This document shows positions 1 to 9,782 of a stretch of DNA of 64,000 bases, in pieces. How positions within the stretch are numbered: position 1 is the stretch's first letter; every line of letters starts with the position of its first letter. The position numbers and the translations under genes were made by a program. Source of the DNA: Desulforhopalus sp. (GTDB lineage: Bacteria; Desulfobacterota; Desulfobulbia; Desulfobulbales; Desulfocapsaceae); the NCBI GenBank assembly GCA_030247675.1, contig JAOTRX010000003.1:62001-126000 (forward strand), given 5' to 3'. The notes beneath the pieces are model-generated. The model was not told where the DNA came from. It did not search any database and saw only the letters and a list, made by a program, of their open reading frames with translations.

Positions 1-403
1 TGATCCGGGCAAGGGTCGTGACCTGGATCTCCGGATCGGCAAAGGGCTCGACCAGGCGGCGCAGCATATCCGGGTCAAGGGCCGGTTCGTCGCCCTGAAT
101 ATTGACGATGACCGAAGAGTCTTCGAGGCCGAGGATCTCCGCCGCCTCCATGATCCGGTCGGAACCGCTGGGATGGTCGGGATTGGTCATCACCACCGGC
201 ACCGCCAGCCTTTCCGCCGCATCGAAGATCCGCTGGTCATCGGTTGCCAGCCAGACCTTGGCGAGCAGCGGGCAACTGACCGCCCGTTCGTAGACGTGGT
301 AGAACATCGGCTTGCCGAGGATATCGGCGAGCGGTTTACCGGGGAAGCGGTGCGATTTGTATCTGGCCGGGATGATGCCGTAACAGGGCGGGAAGGTGGT
401 CAT
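1..403 (-). CDS. kdsB: 3-deoxy-manno-octulosonate cytidylyltransferase, 3' part missing
   Basis: KdsB activates Kdo with CTP to give CMP-Kdo, the donor for the inner core of lipopolysaccharide, in the cytoplasm. The minus strand reads from an ATG at 403 and runs off the left edge, leaving about 134 residues, the N-terminal half of a family usually near 250 residues. Visible family features are the start with [19 protein letters not shown] (nucleotide-binding loop), the WLATDD segment and [12 protein letters not shown], which holds the metal/CTP-binding region. It follows waaA with one base between the waaA stop codon and this ATG, so the two are translated from one transcript and act in consecutive Kdo steps. 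Confidence 0.93.
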   Translation of the reverse strand, partial: MTTFPPCYGIIPARYKSHRFPGKPLADILGKPMFYHVYERAVSCPLLAKVWLATDDQRIFDAAERLAVPVVMTNPDHPSGSDRIMEAAEILGLEDSSVIVNIQGDEPALDPDMLRRLVEPFADPEIQVTTLARI

Positions 404-404
404 C

Positions 405-1688
405 TTAGTCTATCTCAAGCGTTTGAAGTTTTTCAATAATCTCTTGGCATACAAGCTTTGTGCCGCCCCTGCGCGGCTGGAAGAAACGGCGAACCTCCTC
501 GATGACCGCAGCCCTTGGCCTGCCGCCGTCAATGGCCGCAAGCAGGGCCGTTGTCAGCGCGGTTTCATCAGCGACCTCTTTAACCAGGCCGGAGGTGACG
601 ATCTCCCGGCCGACCCAGGCAAAGTTTTTCCAATAGGGGCCGATGATCGGTTGCAGGCCGAATACTAACGGCTCAAGGAAATTCTGGCCACCCAAATTTA
701 CCAGGCTGCCACCGACAAAGGCCGCCGCGGCCAGGGCATAGGCCCCGGCAAGCTCCCCGAAGACGTCCCAGACGATGACTGTTCCCGGCTGCTGCCTTTC
801 GAGCACCTGCGAGCGTTTGATCGCCGTGACGCCGGCAGCCTGCAACAGGTGGAGCCAGTGGTCGGCCCGTTCGATATGCTTGGGGAAGAGGCCGATAACG
901 ATATCAGAGCGCTCAGCCAGCGTTGCGGTTATGGTTCGGAGAATCAGCTCTTCTTCCTCGCGGCGTACCGAGCCGAGGAGGACAAAGGGGGTGGCGGCTG
1001 GGAGGAGACCGGCGATGGGGGTGTCGGCATTGAGGTCGTCTTTTGGCTCGATGCGGTCGAACTTGATATTATTCATGAGGGTGACCCGCTCCCTGCCGAC
1101 GACACCGGCAAAACGGCCGCCGTCAAGCGGTGAGATGGCCCAGACCCTTTCCGGCCCGTAGTTCCGGAAGAAACCGCGGAAATAGCGGTAGGAGCGAAAG
1201 CTCTTCTCCGACATCCGGCCATTGATGAGCAAGACCGGCACATGGTTTTTTCGGGCCTGGATCAAGAAGCCCGGCCACAGCTCCGTCTCGACGATGACCG
1301 CAAGTTTCGGGGCAAACATGGCAAAGGCCCTGGCCATCAGCTGTGGCGCATCGAAGGGGAAATAGGCAATGGTGACTGCTAGGCCGTCTCCGGCGGGCAA
1401 CTGCGCCCGGCCTTTCTCCAGGCTGTCGACGCCCTGTTTGGTGCCGGAGGTGGCGAGTATCCGCAGACTCCGGTGCGGCGGGAGGGTCGCGGCAAGTTCC
1501 TGCAGGACCATATTAATCAGCAAGGCCTCGCCGCCCGAGGCCGCCTGGATCCACAGGTCAAAGGGCCCGGTTGCTGCGTCCCGCAGGGTTCGCTGTTCCC
1601 AGCCGAGGGCAAGCCGTGGCGAGCGGTGCAAAAAGGGCATGGCCAGGGACCAGGCAAGATTATAGAGAGGCAGGATCAATGGTATCAA
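405..1688 (-). CDS. waaA: 3-deoxy-D-manno-octulosonic acid transferase (Kdo transferase)
   Basis: WaaA moves Kdo from CMP-Kdo to lipid A at the inner face of the cytoplasmic membrane. The 427-residue length is normal for the family. A hydrophobic N-terminal stretch serves as membrane anchor, and AASGGEALL near residue 50 carries the expected catalytic Glu. [20 protein letters not shown] and the late GGQNFLEPL donor-binding motif are typical. The first codon is TTG at 1688. No ATG lies in frame near it and the Shine-Dalgarno match is poor, so the start is uncertain by a few codons, but the protein already begins where the family does. It ends one base before the kdsB start codon. Confidence 0.93.
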   Translation of the reverse strand: MIPLILPLYNLAWSLAMPFLHRSPRLALGWEQRTLRDAATGPFDLWIQAASGGEALLINMVLQELAATLPPHRSLRILATSGTKQGVDSLEKGRAQLPAGDGLAVTIAYFPFDAPQLMARAFAMFAPKLAVIVETELWPGFLIQARKNHVPVLLINGRMSEKSFRSYRYFRGFFRNYGPERVWAISPLDGGRFAGVVGRERVTLMNNIKFDRIEPKDDLNADTPIAGLLPAATPFVLLGSVRREEEELILRTITATLAERSDIVIGLFPKHIERADHWLHLLQAAGVTAIKRSQVLERQQPGTVIVWDVFGELAGAYALAAAAFVGGSLVNLGGQNFLEPLVFGLQPIIGPYWKNFAWVGREIVTSGLVKEVADETALTTALLAAIDGGRPRAAVIEEVRRFFQPRRGGTKLVCQEIIEKLQTLEID

Positions 1689-1776
1689 GGGTGCAGTCCA
1701 GGAAAAGGCAAGGGAGAGACGGCAAAAGGCAACCAGCCCAGGGTTGCGGCGATCCTAACGTGTTTGGCCGATGTTT

Positions 1777-2730
1777 TCAATGGGATTCTCCCTGGCCGTG
1801 GTCGGTGGCTATGCTCGACTTCTCGTCTCGCAGGTCCGGTTCGAAAAACGACCAGACGACCTGCGGGAAGGCCGCTTTTACCCGTTTTTCGCAACGATTA
1901 ATAGCTTCAATCATTGCCTGTTGATTGGGGTATTGCCGCATCTCCGCCTTCACCGCCAGCATGACATCGCGGCCGAGTTGCAGGGTGATGAGGTTGTAGA
2001 CCTGGATGATTTCCTCCTGGGCCAGGAGAAAGTCGACCATGGCTCTGTGGGTCTCTGGGTCGACGCCCTGGCCGATCAGCAGCTGTTTGACCTGGACGCC
2101 GATGACCACGGCAATGAGAACGAGGAGGACGCCGATGGCGATGCTGCCGAGGGCGTCAAAAAGAGGATTGCCGGTCACCATGGCAAGCCCGACGCCGACG
2201 AGCGCCAGGAAGAGCCCGAGAAGCGCCGCGATATCCTCGCCGAAAACCACCAGCAACTCGCTTTCCCGGCTTTGCCGGAACCAGGTGATAAGGCTGCGCT
2301 TGCCACGGGTCTTGTTGACCTCGCGCAGGCAGCCCCACAGGGAAACCGACTCGGCGGCAATTGAAAAGGTCAGGACGGCAATGGCCAGCCAGGGCGCGTG
2401 CAGCGCCTCTGGATGCTGCAGTTTATGGATGCCCTCATAGATCGAAAACATGCCGCCCATGCTGAAGAGGATCAGGGCGACGATAAACGACCAGAAATAG
2501 ATGGTCTTGCCGTAGCCCAGGGGGTGTTCGGCGGTCGGCTGTCTTTTGGAACGGTGCAGGCCGACGATGAGCAGCAGCTGGTTGCCGCTGTCGGCCAGGG
2601 AATGGATGGCCTCGGCCAGCATGGCCCCGGAGCCGGTGTAGAGGGCGGCGGCCAGCTTGGCGCAAAAAATTGCCATATTGGCCCCGAGGGCAAAGAGGAT
2701 CGAGGTGAGGGAGTTGGCGTGTCCGGCCAT
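1777..2730 (-). CDS. cation diffusion facilitator (CDF) family transporter
   Basis: This 317-residue membrane protein should export a divalent metal such as Zn, Fe or Mn in exchange for protons. The start at 2730 was chosen over upstream codons because AAGGAG precedes it at good distance and because MAGHANSLTSILFALGANM matches the usual CDF start. The motif AEAIHSLADSGNQLLL in the second membrane helix supplies the His and Asp of the transport site. About six hydrophobic segments follow, and the C-terminal cytoplasmic domain ends with a basic/acidic tail. It lies upstream of waaA on the same strand with an 88-base gap. The metal cannot be decided from the sequence. Confidence 0.88.
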   Translation of the reverse strand: MAGHANSLTSILFALGANMAIFCAKLAAALYTGSGAMLAEAIHSLADSGNQLLLIVGLHRSKRQPTAEHPLGYGKTIYFWSFIVALILFSMGGMFSIYEGIHKLQHPEALHAPWLAIAVLTFSIAAESVSLWGCLREVNKTRGKRSLITWFRQSRESELLVVFGEDIAALLGLFLALVGVGLAMVTGNPLFDALGSIAIGVLLVLIAVVIGVQVKQLLIGQGVDPETHRAMVDFLLAQEEIIQVYNLITLQLGRDVMLAVKAEMRQYPNQQAMIEAINRCEKRVKAAFPQVVWSFFEPDLRDEKSSIATDHGQGESH

Positions 2731-2913
2731 ATTGGGAGCTCCTTGGTTGCGATAAAAGCTCCGTTGTGCAGCATGCCTGCAAAACAGAGAAAAAATACCC
2801 TTGCTGTTCGCTCTTTTTACGGGTTCTATGCGGCTTTCGCAACTCCCCTTTGCCGTCTTCCGTGAAAAGGCGGCCCGGGATGCTTCAGCCAACGCCCACG
2901 TGGTGGAGGAATC

Positions 2914-5430
2914 GTGCCGTTTTCGCAACTGCCCATCAAGGCCATTCTTGGCGAACTGCAAGCCGCCCTGCAAAAGGGCTCGGCGGTGCTCTCCGCCCCG
3001 CCCGGCTCCGGCAAAACCACCGCGGTTCCCTTAGCCCTCCTTGATGAGCCGTGGCTCGACGGCCGGAAAATCCTCATTCTCGAACCACGGCGTTTGGCGG
3101 CGCGGATGGCGGCGGCGCGGATGGCCGCATTGCTGGGGGAGAAGGTCGGTCAGCGGGTCGGCTACCAGATTCGGTTTGACCGGCAGATTTCCCCGGAAAC
3201 CCGCATCGAGGTACTGACCGAGGGCATTCTTACCCGGCGATTGCAAAACGATACGGGGCTGGAGGATGTCGGTCTTATCATCTTCGATGAATTTCATGAA
3301 CGCTCCATCCATGCCGATCTGGCCCTGGCCCTGTGTCTTGACCTCTGCCTGCTGCGGGGCGACCTGCGTCTGCTGGTGATGTCGGCGACTTTTGAGACCG
3401 GGGCGGTGGCGGCTCTTTTAGGTGGTGTCCCGGTGGTGACCGGCGGCGGACAAAGCCACGAGGTGCGTGTCGACTACCTTGCGAGGCCAGCCGGCGGCAG
3501 GATCGCTGAAACAACCGCGGCAGGAATCCTCCGGGTCGTCGCCGAGGAGGATGGCGATATCCTGGCCTTCTTGCCGGGCACCGGCGAGATAAGAGAGGTG
3601 CAGCGGCGGCTGGCGGCTGAACCGCTCTGCCGCGGCATGATCATCGTCCCGCTTTTTGGCGACCTGTCGCAAAGAGAGCAGGACCGCGCCATCCTCCCCG
3701 ATCCGGCGGGGCAGCGGCGGCTGATTCTCGCCACCTCGATTGCCGAGACGAGTCTCACCATCGAGGGTATCGCTTGCGTTGTTGACAGCGGCTGGTCGCG
3801 GCGGCCGCGGTTTGAGGCAAAAAGCGGCCTGACGAGACTCACCACCGTCCGGGTATCGAAGGCCGCGGCCCAGCAGCGGGCTGGTCGGGCCGGGCGTCTT
3901 GGGCCGGGGTATTGTCTCAGGTTATGGACACGGGAAGAAGACCACAGCCTGCCGCCCTTTCAACCCCCGGAAATCATTGCCGTCGATCCGGCAGGGCTCG
4001 CATTGGAGCTGGCCCTGTGGGGTGCTCGCGACCCTGGAGAATTGCGCTGGCTTGATCCGCCGCGTCAGGGCGCCTACCAGCAGGCCGTCCAGCTCCTCCA
4101 ATCCCTTGGGGCGATAAACGCCGCCGGGCGGATTACCGAAACCGGTCGGCAAATCGCCGCTCTGCCTGTCCATCCCCGTCTTGGCCATATGTTACTCATG
4201 GCGGGGAGCCTCGGTCAGGGGCCTCTTGCCTGCGATCTTGCGGCCATCCTTGCGGAGCGCGACCTAGTCGTCCGGGATGGAACGCCAGGTCCTGCGGAGC
4301 TGCGGTTGCGTCTGCAGCTCCTGGAGCTATGGCGAAAAGACGGCGACGCGGCCCTTCGCCGGGAGGGTGGTGATCCGGAGACCTGTCGACGCATCGACCG
4401 GGAAAGCAAGCGCTGGCAAGGGCAGCTCGGTTGTGCAAGCGGGCCGCGCCACGCCGAGGCCATCGGCAACCTCCTGGTCTATGCCTACCCCGACCGGCTG
4501 GCCCGGCAGAGGCCTGGGCAACGAGAACGCTATCTCTTAGCCGGGGGCCGAGGGGCTTTTTTGCCGCCCGGCGATCACCTTGTTGCAGCTGAATATCTGG
4601 TGGTGCCGCAGCTTGATGCGGGCAGGACGGAGGGACGGATATTTCTGGCCGAGGCGGTTGACATTGATGCGCTTCGCCGCCATCATCCCCTGTTGTTTAC
4701 GCAAAGCGATGAGGTGTATTGGGATGATGCGGCCGCCAGGGTCATGGCGGTGCGCCGCGTCAATCTCGGGAAAATCGTCGTCGACGAAGAAACTCTGCCG
4801 GACGGCGGCGAGTCAGAGGCGATCAGTGCCGCGCTCTTAACGGGCATACGCCGCCTGGGACCCGCCTGCCTGCCCTGGGACCAGGAATCGCGGCAGCTCC
4901 AGGCGCGGGTGCTTTTCTTGCGGAACTGGCAGCAGGAAGGAGAGTGGCCGGATCTTTCCGATGAGTATCTGCTTGAGGACCTTACCTGGCTCTCGCCGTA
5001 TCTTGCCGGGATCACCAGGGCCGCACAACTAAAACGCCTCAATCTGCGCGAGATATTTACGACCATGCTTGGCTGGCAAAAACAGCAGCAGCTGGAGCGG
5101 GACGCACCAAGCAGCCTGACCGTAGCCAGCGGCTCGAAGATCCGTATCGAATACCGCATCGGCGAGCCGCCGCTCCTGGCAGTGCGCCTCCAGGAGATGT
5201 TCGGGCTTGCGACAACGCCCGCCATCTGCGGCGGCAGGGTGCCGCTGCTTCTTCACCTGCTGTCGCCGGCCCGTCGGCCCATCCAGGTTACCGCCGATTT
5301 GGCCGGCTTCTGGCAGCGCGGCTATCCCGAGGTGAAAAAAGAGCTGAAAGGCCGCTACCCCAAACACTTCTGGCCGGATGATCCCCTTACCGCCGAGGCG
5401 GTGCGGGGGGTGAAGAGAAAGGCCCGCTAA
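2914..5430 (+). CDS. hrpB: ATP-dependent RNA helicase HrpB
   Basis: HrpB is a DEAH-box helicase of 838 residues, normal for the family; its cell role is poorly defined. Walker A (PPGSGKTT, residues about 29-36), the Walker B box in the DEFH form (IIFDEFHERS), motif III (MSATF) and motif VI (QQRAGRAGRLGPG) are all present. The C-terminal part carries the family-specific HrpB tail ending near residue 830. The start is GTG at 2914, preceded by GGTGGAGGA. It is divergent from the CDF gene, with 183 bases between the two start codons. Confidence 0.95.
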   Translation: MPFSQLPIKAILGELQAALQKGSAVLSAPPGSGKTTAVPLALLDEPWLDGRKILILEPRRLAARMAAARMAALLGEKVGQRVGYQIRFDRQISPETRIEVLTEGILTRRLQNDTGLEDVGLIIFDEFHERSIHADLALALCLDLCLLRGDLRLLVMSATFETGAVAALLGGVPVVTGGGQSHEVRVDYLARPAGGRIAETTAAGILRVVAEEDGDILAFLPGTGEIREVQRRLAAEPLCRGMIIVPLFGDLSQREQDRAILPDPAGQRRLILATSIAETSLTIEGIACVVDSGWSRRPRFEAKSGLTRLTTVRVSKAAAQQRAGRAGRLGPGYCLRLWTREEDHSLPPFQPPEIIAVDPAGLALELALWGARDPGELRWLDPPRQGAYQQAVQLLQSLGAINAAGRITETGRQIAALPVHPRLGHMLLMAGSLGQGPLACDLAAILAERDLVVRDGTPGPAELRLRLQLLELWRKDGDAALRREGGDPETCRRIDRESKRWQGQLGCASGPRHAEAIGNLLVYAYPDRLARQRPGQRERYLLAGGRGAFLPPGDHLVAAEYLVVPQLDAGRTEGRIFLAEAVDIDALRRHHPLLFTQSDEVYWDDAAARVMAVRRVNLGKIVVDEETLPDGGESEAISAALLTGIRRLGPACLPWDQESRQLQARVLFLRNWQQEGEWPDLSDEYLLEDLTWLSPYLAGITRAAQLKRLNLREIFTTMLGWQKQQQLERDAPSSLTVASGSKIRIEYRIGEPPLLAVRLQEMFGLATTPAICGGRVPLLLHLLSPARRPIQVTADLAGFWQRGYPEVKKELKGRYPKHFWPDDPLTAEAVRGVKRKAR

Positions 5431-5540
5431 CTTGTCCGATCTTGTCTCTTCTTGGGTCCCATAAAAACTCAATATCGTAAAGTGCCACAATAACAGCTAG
5501 ATATGCATAAAAAGATTTTTCGCCTCACGAGCACCACTTG

Positions 5541-7016
5541 CTACCGACACGAGCTTTTACACTCAGATTGAGCTGAATAGCAATGGGATTCACATTCACC
5601 TCTTTTAGAAGACGCTGCCCAATTGGGAGCTCTGTCGCTAAAGCCAGCACATTGCGCTCGACAAGCCTCATAAAGTGCAGAACATTGTTTGTTACATGAA
5701 GAAGCATTTGCCTGAGCTTGGCGGGCGTTTGAGGCCTGGGCCTGACTGGCATTTTTCATGCTCAGCAAGCGGTCTGCTGCCTTGATTGCCAGGGCGTCCT
5801 CGGGGAAGCGATCCATGATGGCTTTATATACCTTTTGGGCTTTTCCGCTATCGTCGTTGTCTTCATACTTGACCGCGGCCAGATACATTGCTTGAGGTTT
5901 GTCGGCAGTGAGGATTTTTTCGAATCTTTGTTTTGCTTCTGCCTCGGCCTTTGCCTGCTGCTGTTTTGCATCCGCATCGATCTTAGCCTGTAACTGTTTT
6001 GCTTCCATCTCCGCCTTCGCTCGTTGCTGTCCTACTTTTATGGTCTCGTTTATGTCCCAGACCTTGATGGTTTTGTCTCCTGATCCTGAGAAGATTTTAC
6101 CATCGGTGACTGCAACACAATTGGCATTTTCAGGGAGGGTGCGAAGAAGGCTACCGCTAGCCAGATCCCAAACTCTGATGGTTTTGTCGCCTGAAATGGA
6201 GACGATTTTGCCATGGGCGACTGCAACGGATTTGATATAGCCGGAATGCCCGGAGAGGGTACGAAGAAGGCTGCCGCTGGCCAGATCCCACACTTTGATA
6301 GTCCGGTCGCTTGCCCCGGAGACGATTTTGCCATCGGCGACTACAATGGATTTGACATAGTCGGAATGCCCGGAGAGGGTACGGATAAGGTTGCCGCTGG
6401 CCAGATCCCAGATCTTGACGTCATGCCTGGCCCCGGCAATGATTTTGCCATGGGCGACTGCGACGGATTCGACCAAGCCGGAATCGACTTTGAGTGTGTG
6501 GAGCAGGTTGCCGCTGGGAAGATCCCAGACTTTAATGAGCCCTCCATCTATTCGGCCGCCACCGCCAGTCTCTGGCCACCCCCCAGAGACGATTTTGCCA
6601 TCGGCGATTGCAACAGAATTGACTTCCCCAAAGTTTCCAGAGAGGGTGTGGAGCAGGTTGCCGCTGGTCAGATTCCAAACCTTGGTGGCTCCGTCCCGTC
6701 CAGCCCCGGAGACGATTATACCATCCGAGACTGCGATTGATTTGATTCCGGTGGAATGTCCAGAGAGGGTGTGCAGAAGACTGCCGTTGGCCATATCTAG
6801 CACACTGATGTTATGGTAGATATCTCCGATTACGATTTTGCCTTCAGCAACTGCGAGTGAATAGAAGGTATGCCCAGAGGGCGCGGAAAGGGTTTGGAGA
6901 AGTTCCCCCGCTCGGGCAGGGTGGACGAAATGTAGCAATCCAATAGCACAAAGGGTGAAGTGCAAGGTAAATATCAGGCATTTTTTCAACAGATTGTCGA
7001 TGGGTAACATGGCCAA
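5541..7016 (-). CDS. exported WD40-repeat protein with duplicated CX3C cysteine tail
   Basis: The 491-residue product starts with a signal peptide that probably ends at HPARA-G near residue 36. Seven or so WD40 repeats (residues about 38-330) carry the pattern VADGKIVSG...KVWDLASG and should form a beta-propeller in the periplasm. A charged Ala/Lys/Gln coiled coil (about 335-375) follows, then a helical, TPR-like stretch (AQKVYKAIMDRFPEDALAI). The last 50 residues hold eight cysteines in two copies of C-x3-C-x6-C-x3-C. The repeats are nearly identical at DNA level between 6160 and 6420. Function is unknown; a scaffold or binding role is likely. It converges on hrpB with no clear terminator between them. 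Confidence 0.8.
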   Translation of the reverse strand: MAMLPIDNLLKKCLIFTLHFTLCAIGLLHFVHPARAGELLQTLSAPSGHTFYSLAVAEGKIVIGDIYHNISVLDMANGSLLHTLSGHSTGIKSIAVSDGIIVSGAGRDGATKVWNLTSGNLLHTLSGNFGEVNSVAIADGKIVSGGWPETGGGGRIDGGLIKVWDLPSGNLLHTLKVDSGLVESVAVAHGKIIAGARHDVKIWDLASGNLIRTLSGHSDYVKSIVVADGKIVSGASDRTIKVWDLASGSLLRTLSGHSGYIKSVAVAHGKIVSISGDKTIRVWDLASGSLLRTLPENANCVAVTDGKIFSGSGDKTIKVWDINETIKVGQQRAKAEMEAKQLQAKIDADAKQQQAKAEAEAKQRFEKILTADKPQAMYLAAVKYEDNDDSGKAQKVYKAIMDRFPEDALAIKAADRLLSMKNASQAQASNARQAQANASSCNKQCSALYEACRAQCAGFSDRAPNWAASSKRGECESHCYSAQSECKSSCR

Positions 7017-7171
7017 GTGGTAAAGTAGAGGTTATAAGTCAAACACGCGAAAATTTTGTAAACAGCTTTCTCGAACGGTATCTTCTGTTTCCTCCCCTCC
7101 TCTGAGCTTTTTGCATCCTGAACCTGTGCCCCTCGATTTGCAGTATCAAGGGAGCGGCCTCTTTTCCAGCA

Positions 7172-8599
7172 CTACTCCTTTCGGCAATTCTCCTCGTGCC
7201 AGGCAATTCCCGCCTCGATAGCCCGCATATTTAAGTCCACCAGATTCTTCCGTTTGATCGACAGCGGAATGACCTTCTGCAGGGTCTCAATGGTTATCGC
7301 CCCGGAAACCAGGGCGTAGACGGTGAGGAGGATGACGCTGGCCGCCTGGATCGCCCCGAGATTGTTGGCCATGTCGCTTACCGGCACGTGGTAGGCGGCA
7401 ACATCCGTGCGCCGCACCGTGCGTGGGGCCAGCGACGAGTTGACGTAGATGGCGCCGCCCGGCCGCACCGTGTCCTCGAAGGCATCGAGTGACGGCAGGT
7501 TCATGACGATCAGGGCATTCGGGTTTGAGACGATCGGTGAGCCGATGGTGTCATGGGAGATGTTGATGCTGGCATTGGCGGTGCCGCCGCGCATCTCGGC
7601 GCCGTAGGACGGCAGCCAGGTGGTCTTTAGTCCCTCGGCGATGGCGCAGTTGGCAAGAAGAACGCCGGTCGACAGCACCCCCTGGCCACCAAAGCCGGCA
7701 ATCTTCACATGCTGTTCTTCCTGTAGCCGGACGCTTCCGGCATGTACCTCTTCCTCGTTGACACCGAGGATCTCAAGGAGTTTCCGGTCGCTGACCCTGG
7801 TCTTTTTCTTGTCAGCGGCATCAAAGGGGCCTTTTGGCAGATCGCGGAGATTGCCGACCGGAAAGACCGGTTCGAGATTGTTTTCCAGCCAGCGCCTGGC
7901 CTCTACCGGGGTCATTTTCCAGTTGACCGGACAGGGCGAAAGGATCTCGACAAAGGAGAAGCCCTTTTTCTCTACCTGGTTGCGCAATGCCTTACGGATG
8001 GCCATGCGGGCCTTCATCACCTTGGCCGGACCGGCGAGTGACACCCGTTCGACAAAAACCGGGGCTTGCAGGCTGTTGATGATCTCCACCATGCCGATGG
8101 GGAAACCTTCGCCTGCGGCACTGCGGCCAGCTGGGGTGGTCACTGTCTTCTGGCCGAGGATGGTGGTCGGCGCCATCTGCCCGCCGGTCATGCCGTAGAT
8201 GGCGTTGTTGATGAAGAAGACGGTGATGTTCTCGCCGCGGTTGGCGGCATGGATGATCTGGCTCATGCCGATCCCGGCCAGGTCGCCGTCGCCCTGATAG
8301 GAGATAACTATCGCCTCCTCGTTGGTCCGGCGGATTGCTGAGGCCACCGCCGGTGCCCGGCCATGGGCGCACTGGATATTGCCGACATCGAAGTAGTAAT
8401 AGCCGAATACCGAGCAGCCGACCGGCGAACAGAAGATTGTCCGGTCCTGGATACCCAGGTCGTCGATGGCCTCGGCGATGAGGTTATGGGCAGTGCCGTG
8501 ACCGCAGCCGGGGCAATAATGGCTGACATCGGCGCCGGGGGCCTTGCGGTCAAAGGTCGGATAAAGGGAATGGGCCTTTTGGTGTTTTATGCTGTGCAT
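7172..8599 (-). CDS. 2-oxoacid:ferredoxin oxidoreductase, fused beta (TPP) and gamma subunits
   Basis: The enzyme oxidatively decarboxylates a 2-oxoacid to an acyl-CoA with reduction of ferredoxin. The 475-residue chain joins two subunits. The beta part (residues about 1-290) has CPGCGHG and the thiamine diphosphate motif GDGDLAGIG...NN. The gamma part (about 310-475) has GFGGQGVLSTG and AEMRGGTA. The start at 8599 (MHSIKH) has AGGGAG eight bases upstream, and it avoids reading back through the inverted repeat at 8657-8717. It is last in the operon after the zinc protein, ferredoxin and alpha subunit. 2-oxoglutarate (Kor) is the likely substrate, but branched-chain oxoacids cannot be excluded. 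Confidence 0.88.
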   Translation of the reverse strand: MHSIKHQKAHSLYPTFDRKAPGADVSHYCPGCGHGTAHNLIAEAIDDLGIQDRTIFCSPVGCSVFGYYYFDVGNIQCAHGRAPAVASAIRRTNEEAIVISYQGDGDLAGIGMSQIIHAANRGENITVFFINNAIYGMTGGQMAPTTILGQKTVTTPAGRSAAGEGFPIGMVEIINSLQAPVFVERVSLAGPAKVMKARMAIRKALRNQVEKKGFSFVEILSPCPVNWKMTPVEARRWLENNLEPVFPVGNLRDLPKGPFDAADKKKTRVSDRKLLEILGVNEEEVHAGSVRLQEEQHVKIAGFGGQGVLSTGVLLANCAIAEGLKTTWLPSYGAEMRGGTANASINISHDTIGSPIVSNPNALIVMNLPSLDAFEDTVRPGGAIYVNSSLAPRTVRRTDVAAYHVPVSDMANNLGAIQAASVILLTVYALVSGAITIETLQKVIPLSIKRKNLVDLNMRAIEAGIAWHEENCRKE

Positions 8600-8656
8600 T
8601 CTGTGTTCTCCCTGACCTGAATCGATGGGATTTTGCTTCCTCGGTTTTTTCTTTTC

Positions 8657-8717
8657 CCGTAGGGTGCGTTTTACGCACCAGCTGTTCTGGTACTGGTGCG
8701 TAAAACGCACCCTACGG
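8657..8717. repeat. 25-bp perfect inverted repeat (REP-like), korA-korBC gap
   Basis: Arms at 8657-8681 and 8693-8717 are perfectly complementary over 25 bases, with an 11-base loop. Each arm is itself a short palindrome (GGTGCG, TTTTA, CGCACC), so two alternative folds exist. It sits in the 129-base gap between the alpha and fused beta/gamma genes. The core GTAGGGTGCG resembles dispersed REP-type repeats known in many bacterial genomes. It could stabilise the upstream mRNA or attenuate the downstream gene. Confidence 0.9.
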
Positions 8718-8728
8718 CGTCCTGCCGT

Positions 8729-9781
8729 TCAACCGGCAGCGGCATCTTCTTCCAGGCGGCGGACTATCTCCTCGGTGGTCGGGATGCGCCCGCCCATCCA
8801 GTTGTAGAGAAGGACCGGTACCTTCCCCTGCACCGCCAGCTGCACGTCTCGGACCATCTGGCCGTTGCTCAGTTCGGCTACGATCATCTTTTTCGCCTGG
8901 CCGGCCAGCTCCAGCAATCGGGCCGACGGGAAGGGGAAGAGGGTCTTCGGCCGGAGCATTCCGGCTTTAATGCCCTTGTCGCGCAACTCGTGCACGGCAG
9001 AATGGCAGATTCGCGAGCTGATGCCGTAGGCGACAAAAAGATATTCGGCATCAGCCGTCTGGGTTTCTTCAAAGTCGACGATCTCGCGCTCCATCCGCCG
9101 GTATTTTTCCTGGAGATGGATATTGTGGCCCTCCAGTTCTTCGAGTTTTAGGAAGATGGAGGAGATGAGGTTGCCGCGACTCGCCGCATCACCGTACAGC
9201 GCCCAGTCCTTATGCGGATTGGCCTGCACCTGGCGCGGCAGTTCGACCGGTTCCATGATCTGGCCGATATAGGCATCGGCGAGGATAAAGACCGTGCAGC
9301 GATAGCGCTCGGCAAGCTCAAAGGACTTGTAGGCGAAGTCGCACATCTCCTGCGCCGAGTTTGGGGCAAGGACCACGCCGCTGTGGCTGCCGTGCCCGGC
9401 CCCATGGACAATGAAGTTGTAGTCGGCCTGCTCAGGCCAGATATAACCAAGACCGGGGCCGGCCCGCTGGACATCAATGACCAGTGACGGCAGCTCGGAA
9501 CCGGACAGGTAGGACAGGCCTTCCGCCATCAGCGACAGCCCCGGCCCGGATGAGCCGGTCATGACCCGGGCTCCGGCGGCCGCCGCTCCGTAGAGCATAT
9601 TGATCGACGAGACCTCGCATTCGGCCTGGAGGAAATGCCGGCCGCAGCGGGGGAAGAGTTCGGCCGCCGCATGGGCGATTTCGCTGGCCGGGGTGATCGG
9701 GTAGCCGAAGTAGTGGGTTGCCCCACCCAGCAAGGCGCCGTAGATCACCGCCTCGTTGCCTTTCATCAGATGCTGGCTCAT
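8729..9781 (-). CDS. korA: 2-oxoacid:ferredoxin oxidoreductase, alpha subunit
   Basis: This 350-residue subunit carries the pyrimidine-binding and transketolase C-terminal-like domains of the oxidoreductase. GYPITPASEIAH near residue 25 and TGSSGPGLSLMAEG near residue 75 are the family signatures, and DVQRAGPGLG follows. The start ATG at 9781 was chosen for its AAAGGGGC ribosome site and its position one base after the ferredoxin stop codon, so translation is coupled. The symbol korA is used for the typical 2-oxoglutarate enzyme; substrate is inferred only from gene architecture. Confidence 0.88.
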   Translation of the reverse strand: MSQHLMKGNEAVIYGALLGGATHYFGYPITPASEIAHAAAELFPRCGRHFLQAECEVSSINMLYGAAAAGARVMTGSSGPGLSLMAEGLSYLSGSELPSLVIDVQRAGPGLGYIWPEQADYNFIVHGAGHGSHSGVVLAPNSAQEMCDFAYKSFELAERYRCTVFILADAYIGQIMEPVELPRQVQANPHKDWALYGDAASRGNLISSIFLKLEELEGHNIHLQEKYRRMEREIVDFEETQTADAEYLFVAYGISSRICHSAVHELRDKGIKAGMLRPKTLFPFPSARLLELAGQAKKMIVAELSNGQMVRDVQLAVQGKVPVLLYNWMGGRIPTTEEIVRRLEEDAAAG

Positions 9782-9782
9782 C

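Noticed and set aside
1369-1924. Overlapping plus-strand frames antisense to waaA
   Set aside because: They lack ribosome sites and motifs and shadow a clear minus-strand gene.
6160-6420. Near-identical DNA repeats as a mobile or CRISPR-like array
   Set aside because: They are the coding repeats of the WD40 propeller.
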